64,000 bases of DNA from Pseudomaricurvus alkylphenolicus (GTDB taxonomy: Bacteria > Pseudomonadota > Gammaproteobacteria > Pseudomonadales > Cellvibrionaceae): positions 1-64,000 of the forward strand of contig NZ_JAAQPI010000020.1 in the NCBI RefSeq assembly GCF_011683955.1, in the 5' to 3' direction. Position 1 is the stretch's first letter, and each line of letters begins with the position of its first letter. A program made the translations under genes and the position numbers. Positions 1 through 9,329 of the stretch are shown piece after piece. The notes under the pieces were generated by a model. It was not told the origin of the DNA. It saw only the letters and a list, made by a program, of their open reading frames with translations, and did not search any database.

Positions 1-13
1 CCTTCGGCGGATC

Positions 14-49
14 GGTGGATTACGAAGCGCAAAGCGCTTCTAATCCACC
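14..49. repeat. Palindromic hairpin repeat (REP-like)
   Basis: Two 9-bp arms (GGTGGATTA and TAATCCACC) enclose a second perfect 7-bp stem (GAAGCGC/GCGCTTC) with a 3-base loop, giving a nearly continuous hairpin with one bulged C at position 23. It lies downstream of the chemoreceptor gene's 3' end. Short palindromes of this GGTGGATTA type are common dispersed repeats in proteobacterial intergenic regions; I see only this copy here. It may end or stabilise a transcript, but there is no T-run. Confidence 0.55.
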
Positions 50-227
50 CTACGTCGTGCGGCCGTTGCGGACATTATCGAACGCCCATGGTGCCCTGAA
101 CCAGGATTATGAACTTCCGGTTATGGCGCACTGCCACCATTAGACTTGGCCTCAAACAGCCCACAAAGCCTCCCGAAAATCCAAATAACCAGGCGAGCAT
201 CCATGCTCTTAAACTGAAGAAAAACGA

Positions 228-1853
228 TTAAACCCGGAATGCCCCAAGTTTCTGGCCCAATTGCTGAGCCAGATCCGATACTGAACGACTGGTCTGCAGG
301 GCATCCGTCGATAACTCCGCCCCCTGCTGCGCCAACTGATCAATTCGCTCAGCACCACTGCCAACCCGAGAAACCACCTGCCGCTGCTCATCACTGGCCG
401 AGCGGATATCCCCGGAACGGGCCCCGATCGTGGAGAACCCCTCCATAATACTGCCCAAAGACTCCCCCGCCATCTGAGCCGCAGACACCGCCGACTCCGT
501 CGCGTCAACACCCTCCAACATCTGCTGCGATGCCTGCTGAGTGCCCTGCTGAATATTATCGATAATCACCTGAATCTCCTGGGTCGAATCCGACGTGCGG
601 CTCGCCAACTGACGCACCTCGTCCGCCACCACCGCGAAACCACGACCCTGCTCACCTGCACGAGCCGCTTCAATCGCCGCATTCAACGCCAGCAAATTGG
701 TCTGATCCGCGATAGACTTGATCACTTCCAGAACCGTGCCAATATTCTCACTGTCACGTTTCAGATTATCCATCCCGTCTGCGGCACTCTTCACAAAGCT
801 CGCCACATTGTTGATCGCCTCAACCGTATCCAGCACTGTCTTATTCCCATCCAATGCCAGAGTCTGAGCCTCCTGACTCACTGAATCCGCCGCCATCACA
901 TTCTGCACCACAACATCCGCAGAGGTATGCACCTGCCCCATGCCCTCGACCATTTGCGCGATCTCATCGGACTGCTGCTCCGATTGACGGGTGGCCTGCT
1001 CATTCACACTCAGCAACTTATCCGCCGATTGGGACAGCTCACGTCCCATCAACTGCACCTGAGCCATCAACTGACCAATCTCCGACATCATGCGATCAAA
1101 GCGGCGCCCCATATCACCAAATTCATCACCCTCCGGCAGCTGGGCCCTGATCGACAGATCCTTACTCTGCTCGATCTCGGTGATCACATTCAGCATTCGA
1201 TTCATTCGACGGGTAATACCCGTATTCAACCACCAGCCCAAAGCAATCGAAATAATGGACAGTGCGACCACCGCCGCCTTAAGCATCGTCGCCCCTTCGT
1301 CCGAGACTGCCCCCGCCTGAGCACTGGCCTGGTTCGCCAACTCGCGCTGCACCTCCTCCAGTTCATGGATCATATGCAGGACAGGATCAATCTCCGTGTA
1401 GAGTTCCAAATCCACATAATTGCCCATTCCATAGGACGACTGCTCTGCGATAAAACCCTGCAGCTTTTGAATCGTTCCGGCCGCCTGATCAATCGCATCG
1501 GGGTACTTGGCCAAAATATCCTGCTCTTCCTGGCTCAGATCCCCGTCCAGATAAATCTGCCATTCACTGGCAATCTTCTGCTCAGCCTCCAGGATTTGGG
1601 TTCGCGCTTCTGACCAAAACATCATCTGTGCCCGGGTTTTATGGGCCAGATCCACCACATTTTGTGTGTACTGACGCGCGATAAAATCCAGCCGCAGGGC
1701 AGGAATCAGACGCTCCTCGGTAAGGCGTGTCGCTGTGGTCGTGACCGTCGAGAGCGTTGTTAATCCCAGCGCGGCAATAGTGAGTGCGACCACCATCGGC
1801 AGCACAATAAGTAACACCAGTTTGGTGCGAACCTTGAGTTTCATAACAATCAT
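228..1853 (-). CDS. Methyl-accepting chemotaxis protein
   Basis: A 541-residue transmembrane chemoreceptor. A first membrane segment lies at about residues 12-33, then an alpha-helical periplasmic sensor of about 150 residues, a second membrane segment near 190-212, a HAMP linker, and a long cytoplasmic signalling helix pair. The hairpin tip that binds CheA and CheW is plainly present ([20 protein letters not shown] followed by [12 protein letters not shown]). The sensor resembles four-helix-bundle types, so the ligand cannot be named. The start is the first ATG, with AGG five bases upstream; another ATG lies three codons in. No che genes are nearby, so it is an orphan receptor, possibly under a flagellar sigma factor. 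Confidence 0.93.
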   Translation of the reverse strand: MIVMKLKVRTKLVLLIVLPMVVALTIAALGLTTLSTVTTTATRLTEERLIPALRLDFIARQYTQNVVDLAHKTRAQMMFWSEARTQILEAEQKIASEWQIYLDGDLSQEEQDILAKYPDAIDQAAGTIQKLQGFIAEQSSYGMGNYVDLELYTEIDPVLHMIHELEEVQRELANQASAQAGAVSDEGATMLKAAVVALSIISIALGWWLNTGITRRMNRMLNVITEIEQSKDLSIRAQLPEGDEFGDMGRRFDRMMSEIGQLMAQVQLMGRELSQSADKLLSVNEQATRQSEQQSDEIAQMVEGMGQVHTSADVVVQNVMAADSVSQEAQTLALDGNKTVLDTVEAINNVASFVKSAADGMDNLKRDSENIGTVLEVIKSIADQTNLLALNAAIEAARAGEQGRGFAVVADEVRQLASRTSDSTQEIQVIIDNIQQGTQQASQQMLEGVDATESAVSAAQMAGESLGSIMEGFSTIGARSGDIRSASDEQRQVVSRVGSGAERIDQLAQQGAELSTDALQTSRSVSDLAQQLGQKLGAFRV

Positions 1854-2009
1854 GAACCTGAGTATGGATGCTTAAACCCCTGGACAGACACTGCTGGTCC
1901 TCAACCGTGTCCGATGATGCCCCGCGAAATTCGCATAGGTTTTTGATTTTATGAGGCTTTTTAAGCGCGCAGCGCTCAAAGGAGCTTCCTGCCCCCCGCG
2001 GTAAAATGT

Positions 2010-2036
2010 ATATCGGTTGAAGTTTCCTTTTCTATT
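2010..2036 (-). promoter_or_regulatory. Possible sigma-28-like promoter for the chemoreceptor
   Basis: On the minus strand, ACCGATAT (2010-2017) resembles the flagellar sigma -10 consensus GCCGATAA. Eleven bases upstream AATAGAAA (2029-2036) is a weak match to the -35 TAAAGTTT. Chemoreceptor genes are often read by this sigma factor. The -35 match is poor and the site is about 155 bp from the start codon, so this is tentative. Confidence 0.25.
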
Positions 2037-2127
2037 GTGAACTTTTTGTTACAGTCCTTGTAATATTTCGTTCTATTGATGGATGAATCAACTGTCAAAT
2101 CGAGCAAAATTGCCCTATAGAGCCCTC

Positions 2128-2144
2128 CTGACAAGATCTGTCAG
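2128..2144. promoter_or_regulatory. Inverted repeat upstream of uvrA
   Basis: CTGACA and TGTCAG form a perfect inverted repeat separated by five bases, about 90 bp before the uvrA start. It could be an operator. It does not fit the gammaproteobacterial LexA box (CTGT-N8-ACAG), and I found no such box elsewhere in the 378-bp space between the divergent chemoreceptor and uvrA genes. That space otherwise shows only AT-rich promoter-like stretches. Confidence 0.25.
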
Positions 2145-2231
2145 CAGCACCTGCGGGAACACTGCAAAATTGTCGGCAAAAACGCGTATACTTGCCGGTT
2201 TGCCGATTGAGAGAGCTGGACAGGACCTTCT

Positions 2232-5057
2232 GTGGATACGATTTACGTTCGCGGTGCGCGCACCCACAACCTGAAAAACATCGATATAGACCTGCCCCGG
2301 GACAAATTGATTGTCATCACCGGGCTATCGGGCTCCGGCAAGTCCTCCCTGGCCTTTGACACCCTCTATGCCGAGGGTCAGCGCCGCTACGTGGAATCAC
2401 TCTCCACCTATGCGCGCCAGTTTCTGTCGATGATGGAAAAGCCCGATGTGGACCATGTGGAGGGGTTAAGCCCCGCCATTTCCATCGAACAGAAATCCAC
2501 CTCTCACAATCCCCGCTCCACGGTGGGAACCATTACCGAAATCTACGACTATCTGCGCCTGTTGTTTGCCCGGGTCGGCGAACCCCGCTGCCCGATCCAC
2601 GGCGAGCCCCTGGCGGCACAAACCATCAGCGAAATGGTCGATCAGGTCATGGCCCTGCCCGAAGGCACCAAGATTATGCTGCTGGCGCCAGTGGTTCGCG
2701 ATCGTAAAGGGGAACACCAACACACCTTTGAGCAACTGCGCCGGGACGGTTTTATTCGCGCCCGTATCGATGGTCTGGTGGTGGATCTGGACGATACGCC
2801 GGAACTGGACAAAAAGAAAAAGCACACCATTGAGGTGGTGGTAGACCGTTTCAAGGTTCGCGACGATTTGCAGATCCGGCTGGCCGAATCCTTTGAAACC
2901 GCCCTGCAGCTGACCGATGGCCTCGCCACCATCAGCTTTATGGATGGTGAAGATGATGATCGCACCTTCTCGGCCAAACACGCCTGCCCAGTATGTGACT
3001 ACTCACTTACTGAGTTGGAGCCAAGGCTGTTCTCGTTTAATAACCCGGCCGGAGCCTGCCCCAGCTGCGATGGTTTGGGGGTCAGTCAGTTCTTTGATGA
3101 AAGCAAAGTGGTGCAATTCCCGGAGGCCTCCATGGCCGAGGGTGCCATTCGCGGCTGGGACCGACGCAACTTCTACTACTTCCACCTGTTAAAGTCGCTG
3201 TCCGATCACTATGGATTCTCCATAGACACGCCTTGGCAGGAGCTGGATAAGAAGCACCGCAAAGCAGTGCTGTATGGCTCCGGCAAAGAAGTTATCAACT
3301 TCACCTATACCAACGATAAGGGCGACACCTACCAGCGAAATCACACCTTCGAAGGTGTGATTAACAACATGAGCCGGCGCTACAAGGAGACCGAATCCCA
3401 GAGCGTTCGCGAAGAACTGGCCAAATACGTTTCCTCCCAGCACTGTCCGGAGTGTGAAGGCACCCGTCTGCGCAAAGACGCTCGCAGTGTGTTTGTGGAT
3501 GAACGCACACTGCCGGAAATTACCGATCTGCCCGTGGGCGAAGCCTTCGACTATTTTGAACAGCTGGTGTTTGAAGGTTCCAAAGCGGAAATTGCCGACA
3601 AGATCCTGAAAGAGCTGCGCGACCGCTTCCGTTTTCTGGTGGATGTGGGGCTCAACTACCTGACCCTCAACCGCAGTGCCGATACACTCTCCGGCGGTGA
3701 AGCCCAGCGCATTCGCCTGGCCAGCCAGATTGGGGCCGGACTGGTCGGCGTCATGTACATTCTCGATGAACCCTCCATTGGTCTGCACCAACGGGATAAT
3801 GATCGCTTGCTCAATACGCTCAACCACCTGCGGGATCTGGGCAACACCGTGATTGTGGTGGAACACGATGAGGATGCCATCCGCCAGGCCGACTTTATTC
3901 TGGACATCGGGCCGGGGGCGGGCGTGCACGGCGGTGAGATCGTCGCCCAGGGCACACTTGCTGAGGTAATGGCCAACCCCAATTCCCTGACGGGTAAATA
4001 TCTGTCGGGTGAAGAGGAGATCGCCGTCCCCAAAAAACGCACGCCTTACCCCGAAGACCGGGAGCTGATTCTGGAAGGCGCGCGTGGCAACAACCTGCAG
4101 GACGTAACCCTGAAGATTCCTGCGGGCCTGATGACCTGCGTCACCGGTGTGTCGGGCTCTGGCAAGTCAACGCTGATCAACGCGACTCTGTACCCGCTGG
4201 CTGCCACCGCGCTGAATGGGGCATCAACCCTGACGCCAGCGCAACACAGCGCTGTGCACAATATGGAGCTGTTCGATAAATGCGTGGATATCGACCAGAG
4301 CCCTATCGGCCGCACACCTCGCTCCAATCCCGCCACCTACACCGGCATCTTTACTCCCATGCGGGAGCTGTTTGCCGGCACCCAGGAAGCTCGCTCGCGC
4401 GGCTATAAGCCGGGACGTTTCAGCTTTAATGTCAAGGGTGGGCGCTGCGAAGCCTGTCAGGGTGATGGCGTGGTCAAAGTGGAAATGCATTTCCTGCCCG
4501 ACGTCTACGTACCCTGTGATGTCTGCAAGGGCAAGCGCTATAACCGCGAAACCCTTGAGATCAAATATAAGGGCAAGAGTATTCACGAAACCCTGGATAT
4601 GACGGTGGAGGACGCACGCGAGTTCTTCGATGCAATTCCTGCCATTGCCAAAAAACTGCAAACCCTGATGGACGTGGGCCTGTCCTATATTCGCCTGGGA
4701 CAGGCCGCCACCACCCTATCCGGAGGTGAAGCGCAACGGGTCAAGCTGGCCAAGGAACTGTCCAAACGCGATACCGGCAAGACCCTGTATATTCTCGATG
4801 AGCCCACCACCGGCCTGCATTTTCACGATATCCAGCAGCTCTTGAACGTACTGCACCGACTGCGTGATCACGGCAATACCATCGTCGTGATTGAGCACAA
4901 TCTGGATGTGGTCAAGACTGCCGACTGGATTGTGGACCTCGGGCCCGAAGGTGGCAGTGGCGGGGGCCAGATTATTGCTACCGGTACGCCGGAACAGATC
5001 GCAGAGTGCTCAGCCTCGCATACCGGTCACTTCCTGCGGCCTCTATTGCACCGATAA
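2232..5057 (+). CDS. uvrA: Excinuclease ABC subunit A
   Basis: UvrA is the damage-recognition ATPase of nucleotide excision repair; as a dimer it scans DNA and loads UvrB. The 941-residue length is normal. Two ABC modules are visible, each with a Walker A loop ([14 protein letters not shown] near residue 31 and [17 protein letters not shown] near 640), an ABC signature ([14 protein letters not shown] and [14 protein letters not shown]) and Walker B ([11 protein letters not shown] and [11 protein letters not shown]). Zinc-finger cysteine pairs occur ([31 protein letters not shown]). The start is GTG, chosen because the resulting N-terminus ([17 protein letters not shown]) matches the family; an upstream in-frame ATG at 2083 belongs to a different reading frame. 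No LexA box is evident, so SOS control is not supported by what I see. Confidence 0.97.
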   Translation: MDTIYVRGARTHNLKNIDIDLPRDKLIVITGLSGSGKSSLAFDTLYAEGQRRYVESLSTYARQFLSMMEKPDVDHVEGLSPAISIEQKSTSHNPRSTVGTITEIYDYLRLLFARVGEPRCPIHGEPLAAQTISEMVDQVMALPEGTKIMLLAPVVRDRKGEHQHTFEQLRRDGFIRARIDGLVVDLDDTPELDKKKKHTIEVVVDRFKVRDDLQIRLAESFETALQLTDGLATISFMDGEDDDRTFSAKHACPVCDYSLTELEPRLFSFNNPAGACPSCDGLGVSQFFDESKVVQFPEASMAEGAIRGWDRRNFYYFHLLKSLSDHYGFSIDTPWQELDKKHRKAVLYGSGKEVINFTYTNDKGDTYQRNHTFEGVINNMSRRYKETESQSVREELAKYVSSQHCPECEGTRLRKDARSVFVDERTLPEITDLPVGEAFDYFEQLVFEGSKAEIADKILKELRDRFRFLVDVGLNYLTLNRSADTLSGGEAQRIRLASQIGAGLVGVMYILDEPSIGLHQRDNDRLLNTLNHLRDLGNTVIVVEHDEDAIRQADFILDIGPGAGVHGGEIVAQGTLAEVMANPNSLTGKYLSGEEEIAVPKKRTPYPEDRELILEGARGNNLQDVTLKIPAGLMTCVTGVSGSGKSTLINATLYPLAATALNGASTLTPAQHSAVHNMELFDKCVDIDQSPIGRTPRSNPATYTGIFTPMRELFAGTQEARSRGYKPGRFSFNVKGGRCEACQGDGVVKVEMHFLPDVYVPCDVCKGKRYNRETLEIKYKGKSIHETLDMTVEDAREFFDAIPAIAKKLQTLMDVGLSYIRLGQAATTLSGGEAQRVKLAKELSKRDTGKTLYILDEPTTGLHFHDIQQLLNVLHRLRDHGNTIVVIEHNLDVVKTADWIVDLGPEGGSGGGQIIATGTPEQIAECSASHTGHFLRPLLHR

Positions 5058-5078
5058 AAGGCTGTCAGGGGCCCTCTG

Positions 5079-5234
5079 TGTCGTGAATCCGAAGTTCGTT
5101 GAATTAATTTCAAAGCCAAAAACTGGAGAACAAGGCGGCTGGACGCAGGCGTAGTGGTGCTACGTCAAGTACAGCCAACGCCGTTATCCAATTTTTGGCG
5201 AAGGAATTTTTCAACGAACTTCGGATTCACGACA
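5079..5234. repeat. Long inverted-repeat element (MITE/REP-like)
   Basis: Perfect 25-bp inverted arms (5079-5103 and 5210-5234) bound a 156-bp unit. The interior is also partly self-complementary: CCAAAAACTGG pairs imperfectly with CCAATTTTTGG, and GTAGTGGTGCTAC forms a small central hairpin (5151-5163). It lies between the convergent uvrA and phosphopantetheinyl transferase genes, where the transcript would fold into one long stem and could stop transcription both ways. The right arm supplies the last two codons and the stop of the transferase gene (5227-5234). No transposase is encoded. The structure fits a non-autonomous palindromic element. Confidence 0.8.
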
Positions 5235-5985
5235 CTAGGTCTGGCGGAGCAAAGAAGCTTGTGGGCAGCGACTGTGCCCGCCAGCGCCCCTCAGTCTGCA
5301 GCCATTGGTGCGAACCAATGGGCTCTGACAAAGGTTCCGGCACGGTAAGCGCCCCAAAGCCCTCCTGGAAGCAGAAACCGTAGCTGTACCAGGCCAGCCC
5401 CCCAACCGCTGTTGCAGGCACCAACTCCTGACGCATGCCGCCATCCAGCAGTTCACCGCAGCGGGCCTTGAGCCGGCTTTCCTTGAGTGTCCAGAGCTGA
5501 TAAAAGTGTTCGGCAAGCGCTGGGGGATCAAGACCCCGCAGCCGCTGGTATTCTGCGGGCGCGAAGTATTCCCGGGCCAGTTCCAGCAACTGGCGTGGCC
5601 GGGTCGGTATTTCCAGGTCAAACCCGACGGGGCCGGTACGACTGATGGCACAGCCGACCGTGTTGCCACTGTGACTGATGTTGAAGGCCAAGGGAGCCTC
5701 GCCGTTACCTCCGAACTGTGGTGGCCGCCCCTCCATATGTTCAATATCACCGTTGGCCCGCCAAGCGGGCTCAAACTGATCCAATGCCCGCCGCAACAGC
5801 CGATGGCCACTGAGGTATACCTGCCGGCGCCGACGGCTGCGCATGCCTCGCAAACGCTCCTGCTCGGACTCACTCAACTCATTGGCGAAGTCATCAAGGC
5901 TGTGACTGGGAGTGGCTCCAAGATCCGGCACCCTGGTCCACCACAGTGATACGGGTGCCTTGTCGCTGTTATTTGAGTTTGACAA
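5227..5985 (-). CDS. 4'-phosphopantetheinyl transferase (Sfp-type)
   Basis: This enzyme moves the phosphopantetheine arm of coenzyme A onto the serine of apo carrier proteins. Sfp-family signatures are present: NISHSG near residue 103, GFDLE near 122 (the acidic pair that binds magnesium) and LWTLKESRLKA near 164 (WxxKE). The 252-residue length is usual. It overlaps the upstream small gene by 17 bp, with a TTG start and AAGGG just before it; a GTG at residue 19 is an alternative. The two carrier proteins coded by the divergent pigment operon (8180, 8484) are the obvious substrates, so it is probably the cluster's own activating enzyme. Its last codons come from the inverted-repeat element. 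Confidence 0.9.
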   Translation of the reverse strand: MSNSNNSDKAPVSLWWTRVPDLGATPSHSLDDFANELSESEQERLRGMRSRRRRQVYLSGHRLLRRALDQFEPAWRANGDIEHMEGRPPQFGGNGEAPLAFNISHSGNTVGCAISRTGPVGFDLEIPTRPRQLLELAREYFAPAEYQRLRGLDPPALAEHFYQLWTLKESRLKARCGELLDGGMRQELVPATAVGGLAWYSYGFCFQEGFGALTVPEPLSEPIGSHQWLQTEGRWRAQSLPTSFFAPPDLVS

Positions 5986-6403
5986 CCGTACCCTTCAGCG
6001 CCACACCAGCCATCACGGCACCGGCATGACATTCGTACTTTTCGTTACTGTGATAGGGCTTCTTCTTGTAGTAGCTGTGGATATTGATCACCGCGTCTCC
6101 GCCCTCGTTCAGCGCACGCTCCTGCAATGCCAGCATCGAAGACAGGAACACCCACTCGCAGGCTTCCAGATCGGACTTGTTAAAGGCATTGGTTTTGCGG
6201 TTGGAGACATAGCTGCCGTACTCCTCCTTCACCTTGGGAGCCTTGTCACCAAAATAGAACTTAACGCCCTCGTTCAACTTTTCCTTGGCCGCTGGCGTGT
6301 TCATGGCGGATTTGATGGAATAGAGATGTTTGGTGTCTCTGGCGTCTACCAGAGCAGTACTGGTGACCAGTGTCAGCCCCAGCATCAAGGTTCTTAACCG
6401 CAT
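5969..6403 (-). CDS. Small secreted protein of the aryl-polyene locus
   Basis: About 144 residues with a typical signal peptide (MRLRTLMLGLTLVTSTALVDA). The mature part is hydrophilic with two cysteines (ACEW and YECHAG) that could form a disulfide. Relatives are often labelled excinuclease ATPase subunit, which is a propagated misannotation: there is no Walker motif and the protein is exported. I place the start at 6403 because AGGAGG lies six bases before this ATG; the ATG at 6418 has that site inside its own reading frame. It shares a divergent promoter region with the pigment operon and is followed by the phosphopantetheinyl transferase gene. Its role is unknown. Confidence 0.8.
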   Translation of the reverse strand: MRLRTLMLGLTLVTSTALVDARDTKHLYSIKSAMNTPAAKEKLNEGVKFYFGDKAPKVKEEYGSYVSNRKTNAFNKSDLEACEWVFLSSMLALQERALNEGGDAVINIHSYYKKKPYHSNEKYECHAGAVMAGVALKGTVVKLK

Positions 6404-6437
6404 GTTTGCCTCCTGCATATCGCTTGGTAAGCGCCGC

Positions 6438-6466
6438 AGTATAGCCTAAGCGGAGATCCTTCTGCA
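6438..6466 (-). promoter_or_regulatory. Sigma-70-type promoter for the minus-strand pair
   Basis: On the minus strand, TGCAGA (6461-6466) and a consensus-like -10 TATACT (6438-6443) are separated by 17 bp, about 35 bp before the start codon at 6403. The -10 is strong, the -35 modest. It would read the small secreted protein and the phosphopantetheinyl transferase. Confidence 0.5.
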
Positions 6467-6497
6467 CCAAACCCGACCATCTGTCCATATTGGGTGC

Positions 6498-6525
6498 TTG
6501 CCACTCACGGGCGACAGGGTAAAAT
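6498..6525 (+). promoter_or_regulatory. Sigma-70-type promoter for the aryl-polyene operon
   Basis: TTGCCA (6498-6503) and TAAAAT (6520-6525) each match the consensus at five of six positions, with a 16-bp spacer. Transcription would start near 6532, leaving a leader of about 108 bases before the first operon gene. I see no terminator-like hairpin inside that leader. Confidence 0.6.
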
Positions 6526-6639
6526 ACGCGTCTTTTTCCGGACAATTTGGACGTCGATAGCCGCAGTTGGGTTCACTTGCGCACCGAAACCCCAAGACGG
6601 TGCACGCCACCTCCGCCCGCGTCGTTATTTAGAGAACTT

Positions 6640-7419
6640 ATGAACACCATTCAGCTCACCATCAACGCCTGGAACGCATGGACGCCAGGCGTGGAAACCC
6701 GGGAACAATGGGATGAATGGGCAGAGGATTTGCGTACGCCCCTTGATCAGGCCACAGCTCCCAAAGCCGAGGGCATCCCCCCTATGCTGCGGCGACGCCT
6801 GAGCAGCCTGGGCAAAATGGCTCTCGCCGTCGCGGCGCCACTGGCACGGGCCAACCCAGGCATTGCCAGTGTCTTTTGCAGCCAGCATGGCGAACTGGAG
6901 AGAACCGTGCAGTTGCTGACGGAAGTGGCCGGGCAGCAACCGCTGTCGCCGACGCAGTTCAGTCTGTCTGTTCACAATGCCATTGGCGGCCTGCTCTCAA
7001 TGGCCACAAAAGACCCCAGCCCGATGACCGCCCTGGCCTGTGAGGACGGAGAAGTCAGCGCAGCCCTGCTTGAAGCGGCATTGATTGCCCGGGAACAGGA
7101 CAATCGCCAGGCTCTGTGCGTGATTTACGACGAACCGCTGCCGTCCCCATATCCACGCGATGATATGCCCCCCGCTCGCCCTTATGCGCTGGCACTGGTT
7201 ATTTATGTCGGCGACAATCCAGCGCCAGGGGCCTGCCCACTCGAATTACAAGTGCTCTCACCGGATACTGCCCAGGGAGCGCTCCTTGCAAAAGGCGGCG
7301 ACGAGCCCGAAGCCCTGCAGCTTGTGCGCCTGCTCTTACTGCAGAAACAACAGCAACTCACCCTGGCAAGTGCTCGCCACACCTGGCGTTGGTGCAAACT
7401 GCAGGTTACAGAGCCATGA
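6640..7419 (+). CDS. Ketosynthase-like chain-length factor (ApeC-type)
   Basis: A 259-residue protein of the Ketoacyl-synt_2 (PF13723-like) type that opens APE clusters. In the characterised aryl-polyene system the equivalent ApeC has no active site and pairs with the ketosynthase ApeO, setting chain length. Here the usual active-site Cys region reads FSLSVHNAIGG, with no nucleophilic cysteine, which supports a structural role. The start is the ATG at 6640 after AGAGAA; reading could be extended upstream in frame to 6547, but that stretch is proline-rich and carries the promoter leader. It ends in an ATGA overlap with the next gene. The partner is most likely the ketosynthase at 19617. Confidence 0.85.
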   Translation: MNTIQLTINAWNAWTPGVETREQWDEWAEDLRTPLDQATAPKAEGIPPMLRRRLSSLGKMALAVAAPLARANPGIASVFCSQHGELERTVQLLTEVAGQQPLSPTQFSLSVHNAIGGLLSMATKDPSPMTALACEDGEVSAALLEAALIAREQDNRQALCVIYDEPLPSPYPRDDMPPARPYALALVIYVGDNPAPGACPLELQVLSPDTAQGALLAKGGDEPEALQLVRLLLLQKQQQLTLASARHTWRWCKLQVTEP

Positions 7420-8183
7420 AACAGAAACTCAATTGGGCCTGGCGCTTGATCGGTACGGCTATTGCCTTTAGCACCTTTGGCATAGGCGGACTGATCCTGC
7501 CCTTGATTGTGGTGCCGACACTCTACTTGCTGCCCGGAGGCCCCGGAGCTCGCGAGATGCGGGCGAAAGCGGCGCTCCACTATGCGTTTCGGGGGTTTGT
7601 GGAAATCATGCGCGGGCTGGGGCTGTTAACTTACAACGTCGAACAACGTGAACTGTTGAACCGGCCCGGTCAATTAATTCTCGCCAACCACCCATCGTTA
7701 ATTGATGTCGTGTTTCTGATCGCCTTTATTAAACGGGCGGACTGTGTGGTCAAAAGCAGTCTGTTGCGCAATCCTTTTATGATCGGCCCTATCAGCGTTG
7801 CCAATTACATTGCCAACGACAGCTCCGAACAGGTGATCGAACTGGCCCGCCAATCCCTGGACAGGGGCAACAGCCTGATTGTCTTTCCCGAAGGCACCCG
7901 CACAACCCCGGGGCAACCAATTACCATGCGACGTGGTGCAGCTAACATCGCTCTGCGTTGCAATTGCCCCATTACACCGGTGGTCATCACCTGTGAGCCC
8001 AGTACACTGACCAAGGATCTGAAGTGGTATCAGATCCCCGAGCGCCGCTTTCATGTGGCGCTAAAGCTGCAGCCGCAACTTCCGGTCGCACCCTACCTGG
8101 AAGAACAGGCGCCTTCACTGGCCGCACGCCAACTCACAAGATTCTTAGAACAGTATTTTAGCCAGGAGTTATGCCAAGCATGA
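7416..8183 (+). CDS. 1-acyl-glycerol-phosphate acyltransferase family protein (ApeD-type)
   Basis: A PlsC-family acyltransferase of 255 residues. The catalytic HX4D box is NHPSLID (His92, Asp97) and the substrate motif FPEGTR follows about 65 residues later. A hydrophobic N-terminal stretch (about residues 10-35) suggests a membrane anchor. It overlaps both neighbours by ATGA, so translation is coupled. Position and family match ApeD of other aryl-polyene clusters, where such enzymes are thought to join the polyene or an acyl chain to a lipid carrier. The precise acceptor cannot be told from sequence. Confidence 0.9.
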   Translation: MKQKLNWAWRLIGTAIAFSTFGIGGLILPLIVVPTLYLLPGGPGAREMRAKAALHYAFRGFVEIMRGLGLLTYNVEQRELLNRPGQLILANHPSLIDVVFLIAFIKRADCVVKSSLLRNPFMIGPISVANYIANDSSEQVIELARQSLDRGNSLIVFPEGTRTTPGQPITMRRGAANIALRCNCPITPVVITCEPSTLTKDLKWYQIPERRFHVALKLQPQLPVAPYLEEQAPSLAARQLTRFLEQYFSQELCQA

Positions 8184-8443
8184 ACGCATTGGAACAGGAA
8201 CTGAAACAACTCATTATCGACACCCTGGACCTGGAGGACATCAGCGTCGACGATATCATCTCTGACGAACCCCTGTTTGTTGAAGGCTTGGGCCTCGATT
8301 CCATCGATGCGCTGGAACTGGGGCTGGCACTGCAAAAGCGCTACGGCATAAAACTCGACGCCGACTCGGAGGAAACCAAGAAACACTTTGCCAATGTGAT
8401 GAGTCTGGTGGCGCTGGTGACCGAGCACCAGGCCGGACAGTAA
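8180..8443 (+). CDS. Acyl carrier protein 1 (ApeE-type)
   Basis: An 87-residue acidic carrier protein. The phosphopantetheine site is GLDSIDALEL with Ser41. It carries growing acyl chains or the aryl starter for the pigment ketosynthases. The start used is the ATG at 8180, which forms the ATGA overlap seen throughout the operon; an ATG three codons earlier (8171) sits only two bases after the AGGAG and is less likely. A second, different carrier follows 40 bp downstream, as in other APE clusters. Confidence 0.93.
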   Translation: MNALEQELKQLIIDTLDLEDISVDDIISDEPLFVEGLGLDSIDALELGLALQKRYGIKLDADSEETKKHFANVMSLVALVTEHQAGQ

Positions 8444-8483
8444 TTCCCTTTGTCACATTCAGAAACACGCATGAGAAAGTAAA

Positions 8484-8732
8484 ATGACTAGAGATGAAAT
8501 TCAGGACAAGATCATCAGTGTCTTGATTGAGTTGTTCGAATTGGACGATTTGGATATTCAGCCAGGCTCCCACCTCTATGAAGATCTGGATATTGACAGC
8601 ATCGATGCCGTTGACCTGGTGGTAGAGCTTAAGAAAATGACCGGCAAAAAAATCAAGCCGGAAGAATTCAAAAGCGTGCGCACCGTGGGCGACGTCGTGG
8701 ACGCGGTCGAAGAATTAATGGCCGGACGCTAG
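8484..8732 (+). CDS. Acyl carrier protein 2 (ApeF-type)
   Basis: An 82-residue carrier with the site DIDSIDAVDL (Ser39), closer to the type found in fatty acid synthesis than the first carrier is. Having two carriers lets one handle the aryl starter and the other the elongating polyene, as shown for aryl-polyene synthesis. GAGAAAG lies a few bases before the ATG. Activation by the transferase at 5227-5985 is expected. Confidence 0.93.
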   Translation: MTRDEIQDKIISVLIELFELDDLDIQPGSHLYEDLDIDSIDAVDLVVELKKMTGKKIKPEEFKSVRTVGDVVDAVEELMAGR

Positions 8733-8765
8733 TCGCTCTCCCGGCTCCGGCGAGATAACTCCCTT

Positions 8766-9329
8766 ATGTCCATGACGGTAAAAGTGTTGCTCGGCCTGGT
8801 TACTCTGTTGTATCCGCTTGCCGTGTATACCGGCCTGCAGACCTTTGAAGCCCAACAACTGATCGTCCTGCTGGTACTGTTGGCGGGCCTGCGCCTTTTG
8901 GTGCAAGGCGACAATCCAATGAATCACTGGTTGTGGTTGCCGATTTTGGCACTCATGGCACTGGCCACCTGGATCACGGGCAGCGACCTGGGGCTAAAAC
9001 TTTATCCCGTACTCGTCAATCTGAGTTTGCTGACCCTGTTTGGCTGGAGTTTGAAATTCCCCCCGAGTGCGGTGGAACGCATGGCGAGACTGCGCGAGCC
9101 CGATCTCCCGGACGCAGCCATTCGCTATACCCGCAAGGTCACGCAGGTGTGGTGCGCTTTTTTCTGCATTAACGGTACTATGGCGTTGCTGACATCGCTG
9201 TGGGCAAGTACGGAAGTCTGGGCACTATACAACGGGTTGATCGCTTACCTACTCATGGCGCTTTTGTTTGCCGGCGAATGGCTGGTGCGCCAGCGTGTGC
9301 AGCGCAGAGCCTCTGGAAACTCACTATGA
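8766..9329 (+). CDS. COG4648-type integral membrane protein (ApeG-type)
   Basis: A 187-residue inner-membrane protein with five or six hydrophobic segments (for example VKVLLGLVTLLYPLAVYTG at the N-terminus, WLWLPILALMALATW in the middle and LYNGLIAYLLMALLFAGEW near the end) and a basic C-terminus. It has no enzymatic motif. The family occurs almost only in aryl-polyene clusters at this position, next to the carriers. It may help dock the synthase to the membrane; that is an inference. It ends with an ATGA overlap. Confidence 0.85.
   Translation: MSMTVKVLLGLVTLLYPLAVYTGLQTFEAQQLIVLLVLLAGLRLLVQGDNPMNHWLWLPILALMALATWITGSDLGLKLYPVLVNLSLLTLFGWSLKFPPSAVERMARLREPDLPDAAIRYTRKVTQVWCAFFCINGTMALLTSLWASTEVWALYNGLIAYLLMALLFAGEWLVRQRVQRRASGNSL

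Noticed and set aside
927-1613. 228-codon frame opposite the chemoreceptor
   Set aside because: Mirror of a GC-rich coding sequence; the minus-strand protein is an unmistakable chemoreceptor.
1854-2231. LexA (SOS) box before uvrA
   Set aside because: No CTGT-N8-ACAG found; the inverted repeat at 2128-2144 has the wrong spacing and sequence.
2083-2274. 63-codon reading frame before uvrA
   Set aside because: It overlaps the uvrA start in another frame, has no recognisable sequence and covers the promoter region.
5969-6403. Naming the small secreted protein an excinuclease
   Set aside because: It has a signal peptide and no ATPase motif; the closeness of uvrA is coincidence.
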